Notes: generated by a model not told the origin, from the sequence alone. A DNA stretch of 64,000 nt from UBA6398 sp963644855 (GCA_963644855.1 CAVIQL010000010.1:1-64000); one strand, 5' to 3'. Shown: positions 43,783-53,375, counted from the first letter of the stretch. Numbers and translations are program-made.

Positions 43783-44093
43783 TTGCCTACCACCCGTTAT
43801 ATTTTCTAAATCACCCTTTATACATTTCGCGCTGCTCTTATAGTCTTCATACCACTCCCGATATTCTTCTCGCAACTCATTATATTATTAGCGCGAAGCG
43901 TTATCCCCCACACACCTTTTGTCAGAAACTCTACATTTCCCCTCACTTTTTAGCGCCCCACCTTATATATCACGCCCCGACTTCAAAGCGGGAACAATGT
44001 GTAATGCAAAATCCACCCTACAAAAGCTCTTGCTCCCACCGCGGTATATGCTTTGCGAACCAACGTCCGGAAAGGCTTTCACAGGCTTTTTTG
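43783..44093. other. Gap with no recognised feature
   Basis: About 310 bp of pyrimidine-rich sequence on the plus strand. One long frame (43746-44096) starts inside the wzc terminator and has no signal, family motif or plausible start; rejected. No copy of the three-box or Y elements is present, unlike most other long gaps. Confidence 0.6.
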
Positions 44094-44101
44094 TAATTTT
44101 G
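44094..44101 (+). promoter_or_regulatory. -7 box of the YczE-like gene
   Basis: TAATTTTG, 20 nt before the proposed TTG start at 44122. Confidence 0.6.
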
Positions 44102-44121
44102 CAAAGTTTTAATCTACTACA

Positions 44122-44862
44122 TTGAACAAGAAAGAAAAAATTATTTCATTTGTTTGGCAGCACTTTTTGCTGCTCGTTTCGCTGTACGTTATGACCCTTG
44201 GCGTGGCAGTGTGCGTTAGAAGTATGTTAGGGTCGAGTGTCATTTCCACACTTCCTTATGTGTTTGAGACTGCCGGCGGTAAAATTCCCGGCATTCCGCG
44301 TCTCTCCATCGGACAATACACATATATAATGAATGGTGTGCTGGTTTTGGGACAAATTGCCGTGTTGCGCAAGCGATTCGAAGCGGTGCAATTGTTTCAG
44401 TTGCTCGTTGGTTTTGTTTTCGGTTCGCTCATCGACCTTAACATGCTGCTCACCTCGTGGCTTGTTCCCGACAATCTTCTCACCAAAGCCGTTGCACAAA
44501 TTGTGGGGTGCACTATTCTCGGCACAGGAATTGCGCTCGAAGTGCGCTGTGGTTCGGTAACGATGCCCGGCGAAGGTTTCCCGGTAGCCGTAAGCGAGGT
44601 TACGGGAATTGAATTCCCCAAAATGAAAATCGCAGTCGATATTTCCATGGTGATACTTGCCGTGGTGTTCTGCTACATATTCTTCGGCGCGTGGCAATGG
44701 TATATTGTGGGCGTGGGCACATTGTTTGCCATGATTTACGTAGGGCTTGTGGTGCGTCTGATAGGCAAGCATCTTGCATGGTTCGACCATATTCTTGCCT
44801 ACCAACCAGGATTTCGCCGCTATGTTTACGGTTTGGCGAGATTTCTGTTCAAACAAAAATAA
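44122..44862 (+). CDS. YczE/YitT-type integral membrane protein
   Basis: 246 residues with about five to six membrane segments (FLLLVSLYVMTLGVAVCVRS, YIMNGVLVLGQIAVL, LFQLLVGFVFGSLIDLNMLL, VAQIVGCTILGTGIALEV, IAVDISMVILAVVFCYIFFG, VGTLFAMIYVGLVVRLIG). The pattern GSSVISTLPYVF, then GVALEV-like and MPGEGFPVAVSE, matches the YczE/DUF6198 family. Function unknown. The start must be TTG 44122 (NKKEKIISF follows); no nearby ATG fits. Monocistronic, with promoter at 44094 and terminator at 44883. Confidence 0.82.
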   Translation: MNKKEKIISFVWQHFLLLVSLYVMTLGVAVCVRSMLGSSVISTLPYVFETAGGKIPGIPRLSIGQYTYIMNGVLVLGQIAVLRKRFEAVQLFQLLVGFVFGSLIDLNMLLTSWLVPDNLLTKAVAQIVGCTILGTGIALEVRCGSVTMPGEGFPVAVSEVTGIEFPKMKIAVDISMVILAVVFCYIFFGAWQWYIVGVGTLFAMIYVGLVVRLIGKHLAWFDHILAYQPGFRRYVYGLARFLFKQK

Positions 44863-44882
44863 TCCCCTGCCATACATTATAT

Positions 44883-44922
44883 AATATGGAGGTGCACACG
44901 GGTTGCACCTCCATATTTTTTG
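44883..44922 (+). terminator. Terminator of the YczE-like gene
   Basis: 14-bp stem AATATGGAGGTGCA (44883-44896) / TGCACCTCCATATT (44904-44917), then TTTTG. Confidence 0.92.
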
Positions 44923-44970
44923 TATCCCCCACCCCGTTTTTCCCACTCTCGAAATCGCCTGAAAATTAGG

Positions 44971-45149
44971 CTATAAAATATGCCGAAACTAATATCCGAT
45001 ATTTTTTAAAAAAGGTCGGATATTATTTAAACAATGTCAGACATTATTTTAGCGATATCCCATATCGTTTTTACGAGGTACTACCTAATATAAATTTCAA
45101 GGCTTGAAAGTTATATTAGATGCCTTGGAATTCTCACGAGATGCGACAT
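44971..45149. repeat. Three-box element with Y hairpin module, copy 11
   Basis: Boxes AATATCCGATATT (44991-45003), AAGGTCGGATATT (45012-45024), AATGTCAGACATT (45033-45045), right end TAGCGATATCC. Y module 45061-45149: CATATCGTTTTTACGAGGT, CTAATATAAATTTCAAG and its inverse, TGCCTTGGAATTCTCACGAG, ending ATGCGACAT. Confidence 0.93.
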
Positions 45150-45345
45150 ATTTTTCAAGCCGCCTCAAATCAAAAATTCAAATACGCAAACAGTTTTTAG
45201 GCAAACCCACAACGAATGTCTAATTTTTGTTATCTGTACTTTCAAAAAGCAAAGGTTTTTGTAGATAAACTATCTTTGTGAAAAGAAAAATCGTCATAAA
45301 ACAACAAAAAGAAACAAGAAACGCATTTAAAATAGAAATTTGCTG

Positions 45346-45353
45346 TACTTTTG
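45346..45353 (+). promoter_or_regulatory. -7 box of the glnB-amt operon
   Basis: TACTTTTG, 51 nt before the PII start. Another -7-like TATCTTTG lies at 45271-45278. No sigma-54 type -24/-12 element was seen. Confidence 0.6.
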
Positions 45354-45404
45354 CATTAAAGATTAAACTTAATAACAGTACTGTATCAACAAACAAGATT
45401 AAAG

Positions 45405-45761
45405 ATGAAGAAGATTGAAGCTATTATCCGCAAAACCAAGTTTGAGGACGTAAAGGACGCACTGCTCGATGCCGACATCGAATGGTTTTCGTACTACGAC
45501 GTACGCGGCGAAGGCAAAATGCGACAAGCGCGAATTTATCGCGGTGTGATGTACGACACAAGCTGCATCGAGAGAGTGCTGCTCAATATTGTTGTACGCG
45601 ATATCAACGTAGAGCGCACCGTAAAAGCCGTGCAACAAGCGGCAAGAACGGGAGAAATCGGCGACGGAAGAATTTTCGTTATTCCCGTAGAAGATGCAGT
45701 GCGCATTCGCACCGGAGAGAGTGGCGACGTAGCCCTATACAATGCAGAAAAAGAAAAATAA
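45405..45761 (+). CDS. Nitrogen regulatory PII protein
   Basis: 118 residues. PII trimer signalling protein. Seen: MKKIEAIIRKTKFEDVKDAL, the T-loop region RGEGKMRQARIYRGV (with YRG but without the QKGxxE string of GlnB), and the B/C-loop TGEIGDGRIFVIPVEDAVRIRTGESGD that binds ATP/ADP and 2-oxoglutarate. The altered T-loop suggests a GlnK/NifI-like variant working directly on the transporter. 64 nt upstream of amt; in the same operon it would plug Amt when nitrogen is sufficient. Whether the T-loop Tyr is modified is unknown. Confidence 0.94.
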   Translation: MKKIEAIIRKTKFEDVKDALLDADIEWFSYYDVRGEGKMRQARIYRGVMYDTSCIERVLLNIVVRDINVERTVKAVQQAARTGEIGDGRIFVIPVEDAVRIRTGESGDVALYNAEKEK

Positions 45762-45825
45762 ACCCGCTCTCGCAACATATAATGTATGAAGGGTAACAAG
45801 TTTAACTATCAAAGAAACAACTAAA

Positions 45826-47094
45826 ATGACACCAATACAAGATTTAGGATTGTCAATCGACACTGTGTGGATGCTGCTTGCAGCAATGCTCGTGTTTTTC
45901 ATGCAGCCGGGATTTGCCTTCTGCGAGGCAGGTTTCACTCGAAGCAAAAACACTGTAAACATATTGTTCAAAAATTTCGTAGACTTCATGATGGGCTCTG
46001 TACTGTTCTGGTTCCTTGGTTTTGGAATCATGTTCGGCAACGACGGAGCAGGCTTCATGGGTCTTCCAAACTTTGGCGATCTTTCATTCTACAAGAATGC
46101 CGCCGGACTTCCCACCGAAGGTTTTCTGATGTTTGAAACCGTGTTCTGCGCAACCTCTGCCACAATCGTTTCAGGCGCCATGGCCGAGCGCACAAAGTTC
46201 AACATGTATGTAGTATACTCCATATTTATAAGCATGCTCATTTACCCCATCGAGGGACACTGGACTTGGGGCGGAGGCTGGCTTGCAAACGCCGATCCGG
46301 GCTCTTTCATGGCAAACACATTCGGTATCGGTTTCCACGACTTTGCTGGTAGCGCTGTGGTTCACTCTGTTGGCGGTGTGTTATCTTTTGTTGGCGCATT
46401 GATACTCGGTCCGCGCCTTGGCAAATACGACAAAAACGGCAAGAGCCGCGCTATCCCCGGCCACAATCTTAGCCTTGCAGCCCTCGGAGTGTTTATTCTC
46501 TGGTTTGGCTGGTTTGGTTTCAACCCCGGTTCGCAGCTTGCAGCATCAGGAGAGGTTAACCGCGTTGCAATAAGCCATGTGCTTCTCACCACCAACCTTG
46601 CAGCCGTTGCAGGAGGCCTTGCCACAATGATTGTAACATGGTTCAAATATGGCAAACCCTCTCTTTCGCTCACACTCAACGGTATTCTTGCCGGACTTGT
46701 AGGTATCACCGCAGGTTGCGACCTTGTTTCGCCCACAGGAGCCGTTATCATAGGTTTTGTATGCGGTATAGTTTTGGTTTACTCCATTGAATTTATCGAC
46801 AAGAAGCTTCACGTTGACGACCCAGTAGGTGCCAGCACAGTACACGGCGTTTGTGGTATTCTCGGAACCATCATGACAGGTTTGCTAAGCGTTGGCGATG
46901 GTTTGTTCTACGGACATGGCGCTGGTTTTCTCGGTGCGCAGGTGTTCGGTATCATTGTAATCGACGCATGGACTGCTGCTACTGGTTTCATATTGTTCTA
47001 CGGAATTAAGAAGACTGTAGGTTTGCGTGTAACAAAACGCATTGAAGAAGAAGGTCTCGACATTTACGAGCACGGAGAAACTGCATACAACTAA
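45826..47094 (+). CDS. amt: Ammonium transporter Amt
   Basis: 422 residues, 11 membrane segments. Family motifs: AMLVFFMQPGFAFCEAGFTRSKN, GFGIMFG, MAERTKFNMYVVYSIFISMLIYPIEGHWTWGGGWL, the twin-His pore region GFHDFAGSAVVHSVGGV, LGVFILWFGWFGFNPGS, and STVHGVCGILGTIMTGLL. No N-terminal signal peptide, as often in Bacteroidota. Forms a trimeric channel for ammonium, regulated by the PII protein encoded just upstream. The porin gene begins 19 nt downstream. Confidence 0.97.
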   Translation: MTPIQDLGLSIDTVWMLLAAMLVFFMQPGFAFCEAGFTRSKNTVNILFKNFVDFMMGSVLFWFLGFGIMFGNDGAGFMGLPNFGDLSFYKNAAGLPTEGFLMFETVFCATSATIVSGAMAERTKFNMYVVYSIFISMLIYPIEGHWTWGGGWLANADPGSFMANTFGIGFHDFAGSAVVHSVGGVLSFVGALILGPRLGKYDKNGKSRAIPGHNLSLAALGVFILWFGWFGFNPGSQLAASGEVNRVAISHVLLTTNLAAVAGGLATMIVTWFKYGKPSLSLTLNGILAGLVGITAGCDLVSPTGAVIIGFVCGIVLVYSIEFIDKKLHVDDPVGASTVHGVCGILGTIMTGLLSVGDGLFYGHGAGFLGAQVFGIIVIDAWTAATGFILFYGIKKTVGLRVTKRIEEEGLDIYEHGETAYN

Positions 47095-47113
47095 TAGATA
47101 AAAAGGAAAGATT

Positions 47114-47827
47114 ATGAAAAGAAATTTTGTGAAAACTTTGCTCGCAAGTGGTATTGCAGCAATCGTATTCCCTGTGTTTGCGCAGGACAAGGCTGAACTT
47201 TCAATAGGCACCGACATTGTAAACCAGTACATCTGGCGCGGACAAAAGCTTGGCGATGTAAGTTTGCAGCCCACTCTCGGAGTAGAATACAAGGGACTTA
47301 GCCTTACAGCCTGGGGAAGCGTGGGATTGAGCAACTATGCCGACACCAAAGAGTTTGACCTCACTTTGGCATACAAGATTGGAGGATTTAATATAGGTAT
47401 CACCGATTATTGGTTCGACTCAAACGGCGACAAATACTTCCTCTACAATGCCCACTCCACTGCTCACACTTTTGAAGCAAACATTGGTTACGATTTCGGG
47501 GTTGTAAACTTCCAGTGGTATACAAACTTTGCCGGTAGCGATGGAGTTACCAAGAAGAACAAGCGTGCTTATTCGAGCTATGCCGAGATTTCCGCCCCAT
47601 TCAATGCCTTGGGCTGCGAATGGACTGCCGCTATAGGCTGCGTACCATATGGAACGAGTTTCTACTCTGAGGCTCCAAACGATTTCGCTATCACCAACGT
47701 TTCGCTCAAAGCCTCTAAGGAACTTACCATAACCGACAAGTTCAAACCAGCAGTGTTTGCTGGAATTGCTGCAAACCCGAGCAGCCAAGCTGCATACCTA
47801 TTGTGCGGAATTACCATCGCACCATAA
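47114..47827 (+). CDS. TorF-family putative outer-membrane porin
   Basis: 237 residues, signal peptide ending FPVFA before QDKAELSIG. The mature part is a beta-barrel: LSIGTDIVNQYIWRGQKLGDVSLQPTLGVEYKGLSLTAWGSVGLSN, FDLTLAYKIGGFNIGITDYWFD, HTFEANIGYDFGVVNFQWYTNFAGSD. IWRGQ and SLQPTLGVEY are typical of the TIGR02001 (TorF-like) family. Third gene in PII-Amt-porin, 19 nt after amt, so its expression should follow nitrogen status. It probably lets ammonium or small nitrogen compounds cross the outer membrane; this is inferred from the operon. Confidence 0.88.
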   Translation: MKRNFVKTLLASGIAAIVFPVFAQDKAELSIGTDIVNQYIWRGQKLGDVSLQPTLGVEYKGLSLTAWGSVGLSNYADTKEFDLTLAYKIGGFNIGITDYWFDSNGDKYFLYNAHSTAHTFEANIGYDFGVVNFQWYTNFAGSDGVTKKNKRAYSSYAEISAPFNALGCEWTAAIGCVPYGTSFYSEAPNDFAITNVSLKASKELTITDKFKPAVFAGIAANPSSQAAYLLCGITIAP

Positions 47828-47855
47828 ATTACACATATTTAAGTTTCAATTGTTT

Positions 47856-47897
47856 CAAGGCGGAGAACTCGCAGCAGTTCCCCGCCTTGTTTTTTTC
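47856..47897 (+). terminator. Terminator of the PII-Amt-porin operon
   Basis: CAAGGCGG (47856-47863) / CCGCCTTG (47882-47889) with inner GAACT/AGTTC, then TTTTTTT. Confidence 0.9.
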
Positions 47898-48000
47898 TAT
47901 CCGCCCATAGAGCTTAGAATTCCGCTTTCCACATTGATACACAGCCACTTCTACACTTGCAGTCCCAACACCTCGCAACCCATATACCACTCTTAAAAAA

Positions 48001-48090
48001 CAATGTCGCATATCGTAAAACTAATGTCTGATATTATTTAAATAATGTCTGACATTGTTTGAAAAATGTCTGACATTGTTTTTGCGATGT
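48001..48090. repeat. Three-box 21-bp-period intergenic element, copy 12
   Basis: Left GCATATCGTAAAACTA, boxes AATGTCTGATATT (48023-48035), AATGTCTGACATT (48044-48056), AATGTCTGACATT (48065-48077), right end TTTTTGCGATGTC. Identical over 52 nt (48037-48088) with copy 1. Confidence 0.93.
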
Positions 48091-48271
48091 CTATTGTCAT
48101 TTTTTCAACGCAAAACCATAGCAAAAAACAAAGTTGGTTTTATAAATTTTCCGCCCTACACCCATTCAACGACATGCCAAACGGGGGGCTTTTCATGCAT
48201 TTTGAAACACAATAAACGTATTTTCATATACATTATAACCTTTTTTCATACAACATAACAAATTCTTTTTG

Positions 48272-48279
48272 TAATTTTG
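48272..48279 (+). promoter_or_regulatory. -7 box of the large cargo protein gene
   Basis: TAATTTTG. It would give a leader of about 137 nt before 48421, rich in C and A, with no hairpin recognised. Confidence 0.5.
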
Positions 48280-48420
48280 GCACACAGAAATTGCATTTCT
48301 AAGTCAAGTTGCAGACCAACAAAAGCCTCCGTTCTTCTACTACCCTCCCAACGTAGCAAGAAACACCCCTTGAGGCATTGGAAAGGAACTATGTAATTAA
48401 CCTATTTATAAAATTTAGCA

Positions 48421-51400
48421 ATGAAACAGATTGTACATTGGCTGACAACAATGTTTGTCATGCTGTTCGTTCTTTCTTTTGGAGCGAACGTGCAGAATGC
48501 GAATGCCCAAACCCTGGAAGAAGGCTATTATTACATCAACTCTACCGAATATTCGGGTCAGGGTTTGTATTATGGCACTACAGGGGACGCAGATCGCATA
48601 CATGCTGCACAACACGATGCAGGGCTTAAGGTTACTAAGGAAGACCTGCCCTATGTTTTCCACATCACTTTGGCGGAAGACGGTCTACACTACTACATTC
48701 AGAACTTTGTAAGCAAGACTTACTGGGGACGTTTCGCTGATGCAGCCGATAATAGTCCTGGTGGTGGTTTGGGATTTGTTTCCTCACCCGAGCCTTTCAC
48801 CATTGGAGCCTCTGGCATTGGCTACTACTTTGATTATGCCGGCGAACGCTATCCAGGCTACGGCGGTGTGGTACATGCCCAAGACGACGGCTATTGCGGT
48901 TTCTGGGGCGACGCATCAAACCTCTACGCCCACAAGATTTGGGAATTGGTTGCCGTAGATACAGCGTCTTTGTTCCACCCCGTTGAAATTACTGAAATAG
49001 AAAGCAGCACCCCCGACGGTTACTACTACATCAATTTCCCGAGTAGCGTTGATCCCACCACTTGCATGGTGCCCGTAAACAACGATATGCTTTGGCGTCT
49101 CGGTGCTTATCCACGCGACGACCAGGATTTCGATGCTACCTACGTATGGTACATCTCCAAAAACGCCGATGGCGAAACCTATAGCATTCAAAACTGCGGC
49201 AGTCAAGACTTCACCTACATCGAAAACGTAAGCAAGGGCGACCACGAAAGTCCCTACGTTTTGATGACAGGTACAAATCCCGCCAAGTTCAAATTCAAAT
49301 ACTATAGCGACGGAAGCATTTATATCTATTCCACCGACAACGACTACAACTACGGTATCAATACCGCCGACGGCAATATCAAAACAGTTAACGCGCAAAA
49401 CACAAACAGCGCTGTGAACTTTATTGAAGTTCCCGCCGACAAGATTACCAACTCTATCAAACTCCAGCAAGCTATAAGCAATGCTGCAGGTCGCCAATTC
49501 ACCGTTGGTACCGACCCAGGTCAGGTTTCACAAGAAGACTACGACACCTGGGCTACCGTTTACGAAAAGGCAACAGCAGCAGCCGGCAGCGAAGATGATA
49601 ACTCTGCACTCATAGCTCAACTAAATGAAGCTACAAATACTCTCATAAGTAAGATTATTCCTGTTACCGAAGGTTATTATACTTTTGAGAACTGCGCTAC
49701 CGAAGGCGATTTCCTCAAACCATACTTCAAAAACAACGAATGGTATCTCGGACACGACGTTATCGACCCAACTCTCGACCAAAGCGCCGTTTGGCACGTG
49801 GTAAAGAATGCCGATGGTAACCTTGTGCTCAAAAACTGCGGCACACAAGATTCCACTTACATGGTTTCTATGTCTACCGGATACGTTTGGGGTCTTCCGA
49901 GAATGGCCGGAACAAGCAAAAACTACCAGACTTTCAAACAGGAGTACAGCAACAAGTTCAAACTCTACTCGAGCGACAACAACAACTTCTGGAATGCTGA
50001 CGGCGGAAACGTAGTTTCTTCAAACAACGACTACCACCCCAACGACGGTCTCTGGAAAATCGCAAAAGTTGACGTACCGTTCTTTACCGAACTCAACGAA
50101 GCCATCACCGATGCCGCAGGCGTTGTAAAAGATTCCCAAGTTGGTTCTAACCCCGGCGACAACAAGGGCGACGCAACCGCTATCAATGCAGCTATAGCAG
50201 ACGCACGCACAATGTATGACGAAGCTTCGGCTACCGACGACGAGGTAAATCAAATGATTGCCAAACTCAAAGAAGAAACCGAGAAGTTCCAACAGCAGGA
50301 TCACTCTATGCGTGAAGTTGAAGAGGGATACTACTACTTCCAAAGCAATCAAACAAGCTTCCAGGCACAAGAACCCGGATATCTCGCCATACAACTTACG
50401 CAGGACAACCATTTGAAATGGAGAGCTCTCAATACTAACGATCCAAAATTCGTGTTCTACGTTAAACCACTCGGCGACGGAAACTATTCTATCGAAAACA
50501 TGCTTTACGCACGTTACTTCGATAAGAAAGATGCAAGCGGTATTGGTACAACAAATACCCAAACAACTGCACAACAATTCACCTACACCGGAAACGAAGG
50601 ACTTTGGTACATTCAAAATACCGTTGACAACCAACCTTACTCTATCGTTACCTACAAGACAGAGCTTAGCGGCATAATTTCAACCGAAAATTCAAGCAGC
50701 GCAATAAACAAATGGTATCTTAAGAAGCTTACCGACCAAAATCTTATTGACAGCTTGCTCACCCTTTCCAAGCAAACACGTATAACAGAAAGTATGCAGG
50801 TTGCTTTGCAAAAAGCTGAGCCCGCTTATAAGGCTGTGTTTACTTACGATGTTGACTATGATGACGAACTTATCACAGAGGTTAACGAATCCAACCCTCG
50901 TGATGGTCAGATTTGGGGCTCGCAGGTAAACGATACCTATACAAGCTACGCAAATCTCATCGACAAAAACGATGACGGCAGCTTTAATTTGAACTCTTGC
51001 TTCCAAAGCACTTGGGACGCCTCGGCATATCCTAACGGAAGACAGCCTCTGCAGGTTGATCTCCGCAATAATCCAGTTGACAACTTCGAATTCTATTTCG
51101 GTCTCCGCAATGGCGACTGGGGTTGGAGAGAATGCTGGAGCGACATCGACATTTACGCTACAAACGACGCAAATGTTGCCGGCAAAGACGACCTTACAGA
51201 GTCAGAATGGACACATGTAGGAAACTATACCGACCTCACTTCGTATATCAAACCCGCAGGTGCAAACATCAACAGCAAAGGAAGATATTTCTACTACCGC
51301 GTTATGGGTATGGACCAACCTTACAGATACATTCGCTTTGTTGTCAACAGCACAATTGACCCGCAAGCCGCAATGATGTATACCATTGGCGCATTCCAGA

Positions 51401-53007
51401 TGTACAAAGTTGTTTTCAACGAAGAAAATTCGCCTTACAACTATATCGAAGGATTGAAAGATCTTGCCGACCAACTCAATGCTGCTATCGAGAAAGGCAA
51501 AGAGAGTGTGGCTAACAACAATGCTACTGAGGAAGAGGTTGCAAAAATCATCGAACTCACAAACAAAGTAGACGCCCTTACTCCAAAAACCGAATCGCTC
51601 GAAAACAAACTTGCCGAGGTTAAGAAATACGTCAACAAGTTCAGCGACGAAGACAACTGGGGTGATGTTACTTCAGAACAATACGAAACTATACTTGACG
51701 CTATCGAAGAAGCTGAAGGATACGACCACGATAAACCGCAGCAGGCTGACCTCGACACACGTCTGGCTAACCTTAACGCGGCATACGCTCTCTATCTCAC
51801 ACAGCAGAAGAAGCCCGAAGCCAACACCTGGTATTATATTTCCAACACCGACAACTCGCGCGCAGGATATACCGAAGAAGGTGGAAGCGGAGACATTTGG
51901 AGCCGCTGGTGTAACAACAATGTTATTATGGCGCCCCATACAAATATTACAAGAGACGAATCATACACAGAGAAAGACTATGTAACTTGGAGCGGATACG
52001 ACCATCAGAGCCAAACCCTCTCTGACAGTGTGCCTGCCGACCCATATTCAATGTGGAGACTCGTGAAGATCGAAGGCAACGACGCTGAAGACGTTTACGC
52101 TTTGCAGAGCCGTGCAACCGGTCATTACCTTGGCGTAACAAGCAACCACAATGGCGCTGCCGGTATGTCGAAGACTCCGGTTCCCTACAAGCTCAATTTG
52201 CTCAAGAGCGGTCAATTCAAGATTATCTGCCAAGACGCAAGCAACACTTGGAGCACTCCGCTACACGCTGACGGACGCAAGTGGTTACTCTCTTGGGAAA
52301 GCGATGAAGACTCACCATCAACATGGACATTCGAGCCCATCGACAACGAAGAAATCACCACTGGCGAACTCACAGTGCGCAACAACAACGCAATGATACT
52401 CACACTACCGTATGCTTACAACGACGATTTCGTTTCTTCGCTCAACGCAGAAAACGACGTCAAGACCTACGGCGTGAAAGGTATCTCAGACGACGCATCA
52501 AAACTGTTGCTCTACACAAAGACCTCCTTTGAAGCAGGCGAACCAATGGTTGTTGTCGTTGGCGATCCCGCACAATACGCAGAGACTAACGAAGGTGTAA
52601 GAATGTTCCTACCGCTCGCTGAAGATTTCTCCTATGAACTCAAAGACGCAAACGGACTTGTTGGTACATTCAACTACATTGCATCTCCGCTCAACGTAGG
52701 ACTTCTCCAAGGCGACAGTGTAATTTCAAACACCAACGAAGCAGCGAAGATTTATGGTCAACGCGGATACGTAAACGTAGGCGCAGTAGTTAACTCAGAA
52801 GCCGCTTCAACCGACGCTGTGCTATACCTCAAAGGCGAATTCGTGAACAACATCAACGTAGTTCCAACTGGAAACAACAACGGAACAGTTGACGTTTACA
52901 CCACCGACGGCGTGCTCGTTAAGAAGAACGTCAAGGCTGAAAAAGCAACCGCAGGATTGAAGAAAGGCGTTTACATCATCGGAAAAGAAAAAGTGCTTGT
53001 AAAATAA
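48421..53007 (+). CDS. Very large secreted protein with type IX sorting tail
   Basis: 1528 residues. Signal peptide ending VQNANA before QTLEEGYYYIN. At least five related beta modules begin with the same phrase: EGYYYINSTE (about 33), DGYYYINFPSS (200), EGYYTFENCA (418), EGYYYFQSNQ (637) and NTWYYISNTD (1139), each followed by W/Y-rich strands and a WxL/I ending (SVWHVVKNADG-type). Helical FIVAR-like linkers sit between them (LQQAISNAAG..., LADQLNAAIEKGKES...). A discoidin-like block lies near 885-985 (WRECWSDIDIYATND, RYIRFVVNSTID). The last 40 residues (VDVYTTDGVLVKKNVKAEKA, then GLKKGVYIIGKEKVLVK) match a T9SS type A sorting domain. Likely cell-surface, perhaps glycan-binding; no catalytic motif seen. 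Confidence 0.85.
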   Translation: MKQIVHWLTTMFVMLFVLSFGANVQNANAQTLEEGYYYINSTEYSGQGLYYGTTGDADRIHAAQHDAGLKVTKEDLPYVFHITLAEDGLHYYIQNFVSKTYWGRFADAADNSPGGGLGFVSSPEPFTIGASGIGYYFDYAGERYPGYGGVVHAQDDGYCGFWGDASNLYAHKIWELVAVDTASLFHPVEITEIESSTPDGYYYINFPSSVDPTTCMVPVNNDMLWRLGAYPRDDQDFDATYVWYISKNADGETYSIQNCGSQDFTYIENVSKGDHESPYVLMTGTNPAKFKFKYYSDGSIYIYSTDNDYNYGINTADGNIKTVNAQNTNSAVNFIEVPADKITNSIKLQQAISNAAGRQFTVGTDPGQVSQEDYDTWATVYEKATAAAGSEDDNSALIAQLNEATNTLISKIIPVTEGYYTFENCATEGDFLKPYFKNNEWYLGHDVIDPTLDQSAVWHVVKNADGNLVLKNCGTQDSTYMVSMSTGYVWGLPRMAGTSKNYQTFKQEYSNKFKLYSSDNNNFWNADGGNVVSSNNDYHPNDGLWKIAKVDVPFFTELNEAITDAAGVVKDSQVGSNPGDNKGDATAINAAIADARTMYDEASATDDEVNQMIAKLKEETEKFQQQDHSMREVEEGYYYFQSNQTSFQAQEPGYLAIQLTQDNHLKWRALNTNDPKFVFYVKPLGDGNYSIENMLYARYFDKKDASGIGTTNTQTTAQQFTYTGNEGLWYIQNTVDNQPYSIVTYKTELSGIISTENSSSAINKWYLKKLTDQNLIDSLLTLSKQTRITESMQVALQKAEPAYKAVFTYDVDYDDELITEVNESNPRDGQIWGSQVNDTYTSYANLIDKNDDGSFNLNSCFQSTWDASAYPNGRQPLQVDLRNNPVDNFEFYFGLRNGDWGWRECWSDIDIYATNDANVAGKDDLTESEWTHVGNYTDLTSYIKPAGANINSKGRYFYYRVMGMDQPYRYIRFVVNSTIDPQAAMMYTIGAFQMYKVVFNEENSPYNYIEGLKDLADQLNAAIEKGKESVANNNATEEEVAKIIELTNKVDALTPKTESLENKLAEVKKYVNKFSDEDNWGDVTSEQYETILDAIEEAEGYDHDKPQQADLDTRLANLNAAYALYLTQQKKPEANTWYYISNTDNSRAGYTEEGGSGDIWSRWCNNNVIMAPHTNITRDESYTEKDYVTWSGYDHQSQTLSDSVPADPYSMWRLVKIEGNDAEDVYALQSRATGHYLGVTSNHNGAAGMSKTPVPYKLNLLKSGQFKIICQDASNTWSTPLHADGRKWLLSWESDEDSPSTWTFEPIDNEEITTGELTVRNNNAMILTLPYAYNDDFVSSLNAENDVKTYGVKGISDDASKLLLYTKTSFEAGEPMVVVVGDPAQYAETNEGVRMFLPLAEDFSYELKDANGLVGTFNYIASPLNVGLLQGDSVISNTNEAAKIYGQRGYVNVGAVVNSEAASTDAVLYLKGEFVNNINVVPTGNNNGTVDVYTTDGVLVKKNVKAEKATAGLKKGVYIIGKEKVLVK

Positions 53008-53031
53008 ACAAGCCATTTCAATAACACAATC

Positions 53032-53073
53032 AACCGCCGCAGTTCCATCGCGAACCGCGGCGGTTCTTTTTTA
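53032..53073 (+). terminator. Terminator of the large cargo protein gene
   Basis: AACCGCCGC (53032-53040) / GCGGCGGTT (53057-53065), then CTTTTTT. Confidence 0.9.
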
Positions 53074-53178
53074 CCCCAACAACACCTCCCCACCCCGCAA
53101 CACACATCAATACCCCGCCACAAAAACCGCCCCAAAAGCCACCTCCCCCACCCCCAAAACCACACCAAAAAAACAACA

Positions 53179-53375
53179 CGGCATATCGCAAAAACAATAA
53201 CCGATATTTTTTAAACAATGTCAGACCTTTTTTAAATAATATCAGACATTATTTTTACGATATCCTACATCACAAAAAACATCTTCCACATCGTCTTTAC
53301 GAGGTCCGACCTAATTCAAATTCCAAGCCTTGGAATTTAAATTAGATACCTTGGATTTTTTACAATATGCGACAT
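53179..53375. repeat. Three-box element with Y hairpin module, copy 13 (most complete)
   Basis: Left end GGCATATCGCAAAAACA, boxes AATAACCGATATT (53196-53208), AATGTCAGACCTT (53217-53229), AATATCAGACATT (53238-53250), right end ATTTTTACGATATCC. Y module: CATCGTCTTTACGAGGTCC then 17-bp arms CTAATTCAAATTCCAAG (53311-53327) / CTTGGAATTTAAATTAG (53329-53345) with one mismatch, ending CCTTGGATTTTTTAC and ATGCGACAT. Confidence 0.94.

Noticed and set aside
43746..44125. Frames of 68-116 residues after wzc
   Set aside because: They begin within the wzc terminator hairpin or lack a plausible start; composition is random and no promoter precedes them.
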